From positions 1 to 38,175 of the forward strand of contig JALQTR010000153.1 of NCBI GenBank assembly GCA_023260835.1: a stretch of DNA of 38,175 bases, in the 5' to 3' direction. A program made the translations under genes and the position numbers. The DNA is from Paracoccaceae bacterium. Its GTDB lineage: Bacteria; Pseudomonadota; Alphaproteobacteria; Rhodobacterales; Rhodobacteraceae. This document shows, one piece after another, positions 24,579 through 31,263 of the stretch. Positions within the stretch are counted from its first letter, which is position 1. Each line of letters opens with the position of its first letter. The notes beneath the pieces are model-generated. The model made no database searches, had not been told where the DNA came from, and worked only from the letters and a program-made list of their open reading frames with translations.

Positions 24579-25546
24579 ATCTTGTTCCCCTTCAGTAGGG
24601 GGCGCAGATGTTCGGCCAAATGCACCAGATCAGGATGGGATAACCCCTGCTGAAGATACCCCAGCACACGGGGGATCAGCGCCAAATAGCCCGGTTTGCC
24701 ACGCTGCTGGGCCAATCGCGCAAATATCCCCAGAATGCGCAAATTACGCTGCACCCCCAAAATGGCGGCAGACCGTGCCAGATCAGACAAATCGCGCCCA
24801 GACAGGGTGGCATAATGCGCCAACATATCCTGTTCGATCCCGCCGCTGACATCGCGGCGCGCATCTTGGGTCAGTGAAATAATATCATATACCGGATGCC
24901 CCCAAAGCGCGTCCTGAAAATCAAGCAGGCCTACGCGGGCGACACCTGAACGATCGGGCAGCCACAGCAGGTTTTCGGCATGAAAGTCCCGTAAAATCAC
25001 CACCGATTGATCATCGCAATATCTGCGCAACAGATCCAGCATGGTTTGAGCAATCGCAGTTTGTGTCTTGTTTTCAATAGCTTGTCCGCTGTGGGGCGGA
25101 TAATCGGTGAAAAACGGATCCAACATGGCCGCCAGCTGATCGGGCGTTGCACGGGGCAGATCCAATTTTGGTTTTGCGCCATGCAAATGCCACAATGCGT
25201 CAATCGCCGCAGTGTAAAGCGGGGCTTCGCGGCTGGGGTCTTCTGTGATGACCTTGGCATAGAGCGCATCGCCCAAATCCTCGATCACGGCCAGACCTGC
25301 GGGGTCATCCACGGCATAAATCCGCGGCGCAGACAGGCCTTCGGCACGCAGCGCCTTTGCGATTGTTATGAATGGACCAATCGGGCCGGCATGCCGCGGG
25401 TCCACATCCATCAAAATTGCGGAGCGATCGCCCAGTGTCAGCCGGACATACCGCCGGGTTGATGCATCCCCCGCCATGGGGGTCTGCGCGGCCTTGTCCC
25501 AGCCGGTTTTGATTAGGAATTGTGATATTTGGTCTGCACGGGTCAT
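24575..25546 (-). CDS. amgK: N-acetylmuramate/N-acetylglucosamine anomeric kinase AmgK
   Basis: A 323-residue aminoglycoside-phosphotransferase-fold kinase starting at ATG 25546. It shows GDASTRRYVRL at the start (nucleotide loop), VILRDFHAENLLWLPD as the catalytic loop (Asp as base, Asn for metal) and VGLLDFQDALWGHPVYDI as the metal-binding motif. It phosphorylates recycled MurNAc or GlcNAc at C1 for MurU. Both its ends overlap the neighbours by ATGA, so tsaE, amgK and murU are translationally linked. Confidence 0.88.
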   Translation of the reverse strand: MTRADQISQFLIKTGWDKAAQTPMAGDASTRRYVRLTLGDRSAILMDVDPRHAGPIGPFITIAKALRAEGLSAPRIYAVDDPAGLAVIEDLGDALYAKVITEDPSREAPLYTAAIDALWHLHGAKPKLDLPRATPDQLAAMLDPFFTDYPPHSGQAIENKTQTAIAQTMLDLLRRYCDDQSVVILRDFHAENLLWLPDRSGVARVGLLDFQDALWGHPVYDIISLTQDARRDVSGGIEQDMLAHYATLSGRDLSDLARSAAILGVQRNLRILGIFARLAQQRGKPGYLALIPRVLGYLQQGLSHPDLVHLAEHLRPLLKGNKI

Positions 25547-26013
25547 GCTGCGGCCACGCGATCGATCAGCGCGTCCCATCGTGGCGCGCTTGCCCACAGG
25601 GTCGCATAGCGGGCGGAGCCATCCTCATTTGGGGTGAATTCGATGTTTAGGGCGCTGTGCGGCGCGGCACGTTCCAATCTGTCTGGCCATTCGATCAGGC
25701 AGATTGCCTCTTCGAAGGCGTCAATCAGGCCCAATTCGTAAACCTCATCCACAGCTGACAGACGATAGAGGTCGGCATGCCAAATCTCGACCCCGCGCGC
25801 GTCATAGGTTTGCACCAAGGTGAAGGTTGGGGATGGGATATCCTCTGGCGCGTCTAGCCGCGACAGGATCAGGGCGCGGGCAAAATGGGATTTTCCTGCG
25901 CCAATATTCCCATGCAGCAGAACCACATCGCCCATATTCAGCAGCGGCGCAATCATCTGCGCCAGATCAGCCGTGGCATCTGGATTGGAAAGGAAGATTT
26001 CAGCGCGTTTCAT
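25543..26013 (-). CDS. tsaE: tRNA t6A37 synthesis ATPase TsaE
   Basis: A 156-residue P-loop ATPase starting at ATG 26013 (MKRAEIFLSNPDATADLAQM). The Walker A is GNIGAGKSHFARA (residues 35-42). Further family marks are PSPTFTLVQTYDARG, IWHADLYRL and ICLIEWPDRL. TsaE works with TsaB and TsaD to add threonylcarbamoyl to A37 of ANN-decoding tRNAs. It is the first gene of the five-gene minus-strand operon. Its promoter should lie in the 305-base gap after 26013. Confidence 0.93.
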   Translation of the reverse strand: MKRAEIFLSNPDATADLAQMIAPLLNMGDVVLLHGNIGAGKSHFARALILSRLDAPEDIPSPTFTLVQTYDARGVEIWHADLYRLSAVDEVYELGLIDAFEEAICLIEWPDRLERAAPHSALNIEFTPNEDGSARYATLWASAPRWDALIDRVAAA

Positions 26014-26205
26014 GGTCTGTATCATGCCCAAACCCGCTGCGGGGTGCAAGCGGGGATAATGCCGCAGCATCGCGTGTGTGAATCATGTTTAAGTCATTAA
26101 AAATAAACAATTGCTGCGCAGCATTTTAAAAATGCAGCAATGCAGAAAAATTTGCATTTGGAGCGTAATTTTCGGGTAATTCTACGCTGATGAATTCAAT
26201 TTGCT
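26014..26205. other. AT-rich intergenic segment with several inverted repeats
   Basis: This stretch between tsaE and the small-RNA candidate has no credible gene. It holds TTGCTGCGCAGCATTT with its partner AAATGCAGCAA (26111-26140), AATGCA/TGCATT (about 26139-26158) and GCGTA/TACGC (26163-26187). It is richer in A and T than its surroundings and probably contains the tsaE promoter on the minus strand, though I cannot pick one hexamer pair. Confidence 0.4.
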
Positions 26206-26233
26206 TTGGGATTGGCATAATTTATGCTATGAT
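26206..26233 (+). promoter_or_regulatory. Promoter with built-in operator for the small-RNA candidate
   Basis: TTGGGA (26206-26211) and TATGAT (26228-26233) are spaced by 16 bases. The spacer contains GCATAA-T-TTATGC (26215-26227), a perfect inverted repeat touching the -10 box, the usual place for a repressor. The predicted first transcribed base is near 26240. Confidence 0.5.
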
Positions 26234-26239
26234 ATTGGT

Positions 26240-26320
26240 GTCGCGGGCGGTCTCTGCTGAGCCGACACTCCAGAAGATGGCCTTGATAGATGTGGTCCAA
26301 GCATACCGCCCGCGCGTTTT
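26240..26320 (+). ncRNA. Candidate stand-alone small RNA (about 80 nt)
   Basis: A predicted transcript begins near 26240, directly after a promoter-like pair. Its 5' end CGCGGGCGGT (26242-26251) pairs perfectly over 10 bases with ACCGCCCGCG (26305-26314) near its 3' end, followed by CGTTTTAAT as the terminator tail. The 53-base interior can form smaller helices (TGGCC with GGTCCA, CTTG with CAAG). A competing stem GTGTCG (26238-26243) with CGACAC (26263-26268) overlaps the first arm. No protein frame fits; the one starting at 26190 runs antisense through ggt. It lacks the SRP RNA helix 8 motif and is too short for 6S RNA. The tail overlaps the end of the ggt gene on the other strand. Confidence 0.55.
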
Positions 26321-27896
26321 AATACCCCAATGCGCAGCCGTCTTTGCGCGGGTCAGATGCCCCTTCCAGATATCCAGCATCATCAATGCGGATGGCCTGT
26401 GCGCCGCCCAGAGCCATGTCCAAACGGTTGATCACATGGCCGCGCGCGGCCAAATCGGCAGCCACCGCATCGCTGATGCGGTTTTCGATGCCCAACTTGC
26501 CCTGATCGGGGAAGCTGCGTGGGGCGTCGATGGCGGATTGCGGGTCCATGCCGTAATCCATCATATTGGTGACGAACCGCGCGTGGCCTGCGGATTGATA
26601 TTGCCCGCCCATCACGCCAAAGGGCATCACAACACGCCCGTTTTGCCGCAGCATCCCGGGGATAATCGTGTGCATGGGCCGTTTGCCGGGTCCAAATTCG
26701 TTTGGGTGGCCCGGGGTCAGGGTAAAGCCCGCCCCACGGTTTTGCAGCAAAATCCCATATTTGGGCGAAGCAATCCCCGATCCAAACCCATGAAAGATCG
26801 AATAGATCAGCGAAACCGCCATCCGATCGCGATCCACCACGGTGATGTAAACCGTATCCTTATGCACCGCTTCGGTGATCGACTGTGCATCTTCGATAGC
26901 GCGGTCCATCTGGATCAGCGCCGCCAGCTGGGCGGCGAACCCTTTGTCCAGCATCCGCGCGGTGGCATCTGACACATCGGGATCCGCGATCAGCCGGTTA
27001 CGGGCGTTATAGGCCAGTTTGGCTGCTTCGGCTTCGATATGCAGGCGGTCGGCGCCGAAGGGGTCCAGTCCAGGCAGGTCAAAATGCGCCAGAATATTCA
27101 GCAGCAAAATGGCGGTTGCCCCTTGGCCATTGGGCGGGTGCTCCATCAGTTCGAATTCTTTGTAATGGCCGCTGATGGGGGTGGTGGGGGTGCAACAGGT
27201 GCTGGCGAAATCAGCCAGATCATGCACGCCGCCCATCGCATGAAGCGCGCCACACATATCTTCGGCCACGGGTCCGGTGTAGAACCCATCGCGGCCATTT
27301 CGTGCTATTTCGCGCAAGGCTGCGGCCTGCGCAGGGGCGCGGAAGATTTGTCCGGTTTGCGGAACCGCGCCACCGATCAGGTAATGATCGCGCGCAGCGC
27401 CTTGCAAGGTGCCCTGCTGTTTGGCCCAGTCCAGTGCAACGCGCGGGGCCACGGGCACGCCCTCTTCTGCGTAATGAATGGCGGGGGCCAGCAGCGCATC
27501 AATGCCCAGGCGCCCTTCGGTTTCGGACAGGTGGCAAAAGGCATCAATGGCACCAGGGATGGTCACGGCCTCGGGTGTGTTCAGCGGCACGCTCGATATG
27601 CCGCGCGCGCGCAAGCTATCCGCGCTTGATGCCGCTGGCGCGCGGCCTGACCCGTTCAGGGATTGCACTGGCGCGTCTGGCCCCTTGGACCATAGAACAA
27701 AGCAATCCCCGCCTATCCCAGTCATTTGCGGCTCGCATATGCCCAGCAAAACGGCCCCAGCAATCGCCGCATCCATGGCGTTGCCGCCACGGCGCAGAGT
27801 ATCCACCGCAACATGCGCAGCCAGCGGGTGCGATGTGGCGCAGATACCATTTTGGGCATAAACGGCCGACCGGCCAGGGATTTGAAAGTCACGCAT
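26319..27896 (-). CDS. ggt: Gamma-glutamyltransferase family protein (no signal peptide)
   Basis: A 525-residue Ntn-hydrolase-type protein starting at ATG 27896, eight bases after a TGAGG site. The self-cleavage and nucleophile threonine is T348 in KDTVYITVVD. The substrate-binding segments RRGGNAMDAAIAGAVLLG, MTGIGGDCFVLW and FHGFGSGIASPKYG follow the family order. There is no N-terminal signal sequence, unlike the periplasmic E. coli enzyme, so it is probably cytoplasmic, as in YwrD-like members. Such proteins can hydrolyse or transfer gamma-glutamyl groups; some relatives act on other amides. It lies 82 bases downstream of a LacI-type regulator on the same strand. Confidence 0.9.
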   Translation of the reverse strand: MRDFQIPGRSAVYAQNGICATSHPLAAHVAVDTLRRGGNAMDAAIAGAVLLGICEPQMTGIGGDCFVLWSKGPDAPVQSLNGSGRAPAASSADSLRARGISSVPLNTPEAVTIPGAIDAFCHLSETEGRLGIDALLAPAIHYAEEGVPVAPRVALDWAKQQGTLQGAARDHYLIGGAVPQTGQIFRAPAQAAALREIARNGRDGFYTGPVAEDMCGALHAMGGVHDLADFASTCCTPTTPISGHYKEFELMEHPPNGQGATAILLLNILAHFDLPGLDPFGADRLHIEAEAAKLAYNARNRLIADPDVSDATARMLDKGFAAQLAALIQMDRAIEDAQSITEAVHKDTVYITVVDRDRMAVSLIYSIFHGFGSGIASPKYGILLQNRGAGFTLTPGHPNEFGPGKRPMHTIIPGMLRQNGRVVMPFGVMGGQYQSAGHARFVTNMMDYGMDPQSAIDAPRSFPDQGKLGIENRISDAVAADLAARGHVINRLDMALGGAQAIRIDDAGYLEGASDPRKDGCALGY

Positions 27897-27978
27897 ATTG
27901 GGCCTCATGTCACGGGGGTTGGATCTCAGTTAGATCACAGCGCGAAATTGACCAGCGATTTGCGAAAATGGCAAGGGG

Positions 27979-29001
27979 TCAGCGGCGCAATGTGTCGCCG
28001 ACGCTCAGCTTTGGGGTTAATTCGATGATTTGACCGGCCTGCGCATTGGGGTCATTGACCCGTTCCAGAATGATCTGCGCCGCCCTTTGGCCAATCTCAA
28101 ACCGGCAGGCATCCATCGTGGCCAGCTGGCGGGGCAGGCCCTGCAGCAGTTCAACCCCGTTAAAGCCAGCCAGCCCGATTTGCGCCGGAATGTCCCGTCC
28201 CTGATCCAGCAGATACAGCAGCCCCCCTGCGCCAATCATATCGTTGGAATAGTATAGAAAATCCAAATCTTCATTGCGCGACAACATGGCCTTTGTCATC
28301 TCGCGTCCTTTCAGCAGGGCGGATCCGCCGGAATAAAATTCGCGGTCCATCAGTTCGACCCCGTTTTTGGCCAGCACCTCGGTGAAGCCCTCGAACCGTT
28401 TGCGCGCGCGGTGATCCAGCGGCATTTTCGTGCCCAAAAATCCGATGTTACGATACCCTGCCTTTAGGATCGCCCGCGCCATTTCGCGCCCCGCGCGGCG
28501 GTGAGAAATGCCCACGGCGCTGTCGACGGGTTTGCCATCGGTGTCCATGATTTCCACTGTGGGAATGCCCGCGGCCTGCATCATGGCGCGGGCAGCATCT
28601 GAATGTTCCAGCCCGGCGATGATCACCCCCGATGGGCGCCAGGACAGCATTTCATACAGCACCTCTTCTTCCTTTTGCGGCAGGTAATCGGTGATACCCA
28701 CCACGGGCTGCAACCCGCTGCCCTGAAGCGCGCTGTTGATGCCATTCATCACCTCGGGGTAGACCATGTTGGACACCGATGGGATAATGACGGCGACCAA
28801 ATTCACCCTCTGGCTGGCCAATGCGCCGGCGATTTTGTTGGGCACATATCCCAGCGCCTTGGCCGCGGCCAATACCTTATCGCGTGTGGCCGCGCTGACA
28901 TCGCCAGTGCCGCGCAACACCCGGCTGACGGTCATTTCCGACACGCCGCATTCGGCCGATACATCGCGCAGTGTTAGCGGGCGTTTTGGGGGTTGGCGCA
29001 T
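27979..29001 (-). CDS. LacI family transcriptional regulator (GntR/GntH-like)
   Basis: A 340-residue repressor starting at ATG 29001 after AAAGGA. The N-terminal helix-turn-helix is LTLRDVSAECGVSEMTVSRVLRG, followed by the hinge helix NKIAGALAS. The ligand domain has the periplasmic-binding-protein fold, with VAVIIPSVSNMVYPEVMNGI, GISHRRAGREMA and NDMIGAGGLLYLL. Overall it resembles gluconate-type regulators such as GntR, but the ligand is not certain. No sugar genes are adjacent; ggt is the only co-directional neighbour. The palindrome GCTGAATTCAGC lies just upstream and may be its own operator. Confidence 0.9.
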   Translation of the reverse strand: MRQPPKRPLTLRDVSAECGVSEMTVSRVLRGTGDVSAATRDKVLAAAKALGYVPNKIAGALASQRVNLVAVIIPSVSNMVYPEVMNGINSALQGSGLQPVVGITDYLPQKEEEVLYEMLSWRPSGVIIAGLEHSDAARAMMQAAGIPTVEIMDTDGKPVDSAVGISHRRAGREMARAILKAGYRNIGFLGTKMPLDHRARKRFEGFTEVLAKNGVELMDREFYSGGSALLKGREMTKAMLSRNEDLDFLYYSNDMIGAGGLLYLLDQGRDIPAQIGLAGFNGVELLQGLPRQLATMDACRFEIGQRAAQIILERVNDPNAQAGQIIELTPKLSVGDTLRR

Positions 29002-29027
29002 GGGGTTGGCGTCCTTTTGAAACACGT

Positions 29028-29039
29028 GCTGAATTCAGC
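29028..29039. promoter_or_regulatory. Palindrome GCTGAATTCAGC before the LacI gene (possible autoregulatory operator)
   Basis: A perfect 12-base palindrome, 26 bases upstream of the regulator's start, preceded directly by CACGTG. LacI-family proteins often bind palindromes near their own genes. The centre is AATT rather than the usual CG, so the link is tentative. Confidence 0.35.
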
Positions 29040-29188
29040 CTAGCCCATGCTGCGCCCCCCCTGCAAGCACAGGTTTTTGTGGGGGGATCTTGCCAAACCT
29101 CTTGCACTGGCGGGCAAAACGCGCAATCCATTGGGGAACGCTGACCCGCTTTTGGTGGGCCAAAAGATGTAAACAGAAAGGCGATCAG

Positions 29189-29659
29189 ATGGATAAGATC
29201 CCAATGACAGCGGCAGGCCATGTCGCGCTTGAGGTAGAACTGAAGCAGCTGAAACATGTCGAACGTCCGGCAATCATCAAAGCCATCGCCGAGGCGCGCG
29301 AACATGGGGATCTGTCTGAAAACGCCGAATACCATTCGGCGCGCGAAAAACAGTCCTTCATCGAGGGCCGCATCAAAGAGATCGAGGGCATCTTATCCCT
29401 TGCCGAAGTCATCGACCCCAAAACCCTGTCAGGTGCAGTGAAATTTGGCGCCACCGTGACAGTGGTGGATGAAGACACCGATGAAGAAAAGACCTGGCAG
29501 ATCGTTGGTGAACATGAAGCCAATATTGAAAAAGGTCTGCTGAACGTCAAATCCCCCATTGCCCGTGCCCTGATCGGCAAAGATGAGGGCGACAGCGTCG
29601 AAGTGCGCACCCCGGGTGGGGAAAAATCCTACGAAATTTTGACGATCGAATATAAATAA
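29189..29659 (+). CDS. greA: Transcription elongation factor GreA
   Basis: A 156-residue protein starting at ATG 29189 ([18 protein letters not shown]) after GAAAGG. The N-terminal coiled coil carries [31 protein letters not shown], with the acidic tip D-L-S-E-N-A-E-Y that enters the RNA polymerase channel. The C-terminal FKBP-like domain has [20 protein letters not shown] and [18 protein letters not shown]. It rescues backtracked polymerase by stimulating transcript cleavage. Length is normal. It is divergent from the LacI gene. Confidence 0.96.
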   Translation: MDKIPMTAAGHVALEVELKQLKHVERPAIIKAIAEAREHGDLSENAEYHSAREKQSFIEGRIKEIEGILSLAEVIDPKTLSGAVKFGATVTVVDEDTDEEKTWQIVGEHEANIEKGLLNVKSPIARALIGKDEGDSVEVRTPGGEKSYEILTIEYK

Positions 29660-29753
29660 TTCGCCCTTTACGTTATGGGGGGTTTAAGCGGCCCCTGTGA
29701 CGGCTTATGCTATGTCATGGCGGGCCATCCGCCTGAATTTGGGGTTGAAAATC

Positions 29754-30632
29754 ATGGTCAATTTTTTGATGGCTTTGGGCATTGCCAATCTGCTGGCCAT
29801 CGCCGCCGCGGTATTTTATCTGCGTAAATCCTGGGGGGATGACGTTGATGATCTGCGGCGTGAACTGGCAGCGTTGAAAACCCAGCGGGCTGGATCATTG
29901 GATCTGACTCCGCTGCGGCTGGCCATTGAAAAGAAACTGGATGACGCGCAGGCCGCACAGATTGCTGCGGTGCAGGATTTAATCCAGCCCGCTGCGGTGG
30001 ATCAGGTCGCCCAACCCCCCGCCTCAGAGCCAAAGCAATCCGCCGCACCGGCCAGCAAAGCCAGCCCAAAACAAAAACCCAAACCCGAAGCCCCCGCGCC
30101 ACAGCCCACATTGGATCTGGGATTGGGGGATGTGGACACCAGCCACCTGAGCACAGATCAATGGTTGGGCGCGCTGGCCTTTCCGCAGGATGAGGATGAT
30201 GCCGCAGGCTTTGCATTGCTGCGCCGCGCAATGGATTTGCCCAGCAGCCGGCCACTATTGCGCGCGGCACAGGACGCGCTGAGCATGCTCAGCCAGTTGG
30301 GCGTTTATATGGATGACATGGCCCCGGGTCCCATAGCCCCGTCAGCCTGGCGCAGTTTTGCCAAAGGCAGCCGCGGCGCGCAGGTGGCGGCTTTGGGGGA
30401 TATCGGCACGGCTCAGCTGGCGGTGCGTGTGGCCACTCGGATGCGCACCGATGTGGTGTTCCGCGATGCCGTTCATCATTTTCTGCGCCTGTTCGATAAA
30501 TACCTGATCGACCATGCCGCCGGGTTCGAGGATGCGGATCTGGACCGTTTGGCGCAAACCCGCACCGCCCGCGCCTTTATGTTGCTGGGCCGTGTCAGCG
30601 GGACCTTCAACGCAGAAAATCCCGCCGCCTAA
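29754..30632 (+). CDS. Membrane-anchored protein of unknown function with coiled coil and Ala/Pro linker
   Basis: A 292-residue protein from ATG 29754; a GTG at 29697 would add 19 residues but neither start has a good ribosome-binding site. One N-terminal membrane helix (FLMALGIANLLAIAAAVFYL) is followed by a short coiled coil (DVDDLRRELAALKTQ), then a Pro/Ala/Lys-rich linker (about residues 95-120). The C-terminal half is helical and globular, from LSTDQWLGALAFPQDEDDAAG to RTARAFMLLGRVSG. Charge pattern suggests a cytoplasmic C-terminus. I do not recognise a family. It follows greA on the same strand after 94 bases and converges on the zinc-finger gene. Confidence 0.75.
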   Translation: MVNFLMALGIANLLAIAAAVFYLRKSWGDDVDDLRRELAALKTQRAGSLDLTPLRLAIEKKLDDAQAAQIAAVQDLIQPAAVDQVAQPPASEPKQSAAPASKASPKQKPKPEAPAPQPTLDLGLGDVDTSHLSTDQWLGALAFPQDEDDAAGFALLRRAMDLPSSRPLLRAAQDALSMLSQLGVYMDDMAPGPIAPSAWRSFAKGSRGAQVAALGDIGTAQLAVRVATRMRTDVVFRDAVHHFLRLFDKYLIDHAAGFEDADLDRLAQTRTARAFMLLGRVSGTFNAENPAA

Positions 30633-30640
30633 CATAGTGA

Positions 30641-30666
30641 GCGCCCCGCCCGTGCAGGCAGGGTGC
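30641..30666. terminator. Hairpin between convergent genes
   Basis: GCGCCCCGCC (30641-30650) pairs with GGCAGGGTGC (30657-30666) with one C·A mismatch and one G·T pair, loop CGTGCA. It is built like the hairpin at 10953-10975, with the same mismatch position. Likely a shared terminator for the convergent genes. Confidence 0.5.
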
Positions 30667-30675
30667 AGCGCGCGG

Positions 30676-30843
30676 TCAGTCAGCCTGATAAATGAATTTG
30701 CAATCGCAATAGGGGCATTCGATGCTGTCTGCATCGGCTGGGATTTGCAGCCACACGCGTGGATGGCCCAATGCCCCTTCGCCGCCGTCACAGGCAATGC
30801 GTTTTTTGGAGACTGTTTTCGTTTCTGGTGCGGGGATTGTCAT
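30676..30843 (-). CDS. Small zinc-finger (CHCC) protein, NDUFS6-like
   Basis: A 55-residue protein starting at ATG 30843 after AGGAAG. It reads [19 protein letters not shown], then [11 protein letters not shown]. The likely zinc ligands are C18, H27, C43 and C46. This matches the zf-CHCC family, related to the mitochondrial complex I accessory subunit NDUFS6; in alphaproteobacteria a small complex I zinc subunit of this type is known. Here it is not next to nuo genes but lies 24 bases after the HIT gene. Complex I association is inferred from family alone. Confidence 0.85.
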   Translation of the reverse strand: MTIPAPETKTVSKKRIACDGGEGALGHPRVWLQIPADADSIECPYCDCKFIYQAD

Positions 30844-30867
30844 GGCAATCTTCCTTATGAAATGGCG

Positions 30868-31257
30868 TTACGCCTGAACAGATTTGGACACCATCCGCCC
30901 CATGGGCGTGCCGCCCAAGATGTGCAGATGATAGTGGGGAACCTCTTGCACGCCATGCGCGCCAGAATTGCTGATGGCGCGAAAGCCCGCGCCGCCGCTG
31001 TCCAGCGCGATGTTCAGCATGGCGCAGACCTTGGCCACAGTGCGGTTAAAATCAACGATTTCCGCATCGCTGGCTGCGGCTGCAAAATGGTCATAGCTGA
31101 CATAGGGGCCTTTGGGGATCACCAAGACATGCACCGGCGCCTGCGGGGCGATATCCCGAAAGGCCAGTGTGTGATCGGTTTCCAAAACCGTGTTGTTTGG
31201 AATTTCGCCGCGCAGGATCTTGGCGAAGATATTTTGATCGTCATAGGCTATGGCCAT
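30868..31257 (-). CDS. HIT family nucleotide-binding protein (HinT-like)
   Basis: A 129-residue histidine-triad protein, starting MAIAYDDQNIFAKILRGEIP. The triad motif HYHLHILGG places histidines at 108, 110 and 112. The other family strands DHTLAFRDIAPQAPVHVLVIPK are clear. HinT-type enzymes hydrolyse adenosine phosphoramidates or aminoacyl-AMP. The ribosome-binding site AAGGAT overlaps the end of the glycosyltransferase gene, six bases away, so the two may be co-transcribed. The zinc-finger gene follows. Confidence 0.93.
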   Translation of the reverse strand: MAIAYDDQNIFAKILRGEIPNNTVLETDHTLAFRDIAPQAPVHVLVIPKGPYVSYDHFAAAASDAEIVDFNRTVAKVCAMLNIALDSGGAGFRAISNSGAHGVQEVPHYHLHILGGTPMGRMVSKSVQA

Positions 31258-31263
31258 GGTGGA

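Noticed and set aside
26240-26320. SRP RNA (4.5S) or 6S RNA as identity of the small-RNA candidate
   Set aside because: The GGAAG/AGCAGCC helix 8 motif of SRP RNA is missing, and the length is too short for 6S RNA with its central bubble.
26190-26972. A 260-codon plus-strand frame that starts with a signal-peptide-like sequence
   Set aside because: Beyond base 26319 it is antisense to ggt, whose motifs are intact. Its first 43 codons lie on the promoter and small-RNA candidate.
30342-30797. A 151-codon minus-strand frame over the zinc-finger gene
   Set aside because: The zinc-finger protein in another frame has all four metal ligands, a ribosome-binding site and the expected length; this frame has no motif.
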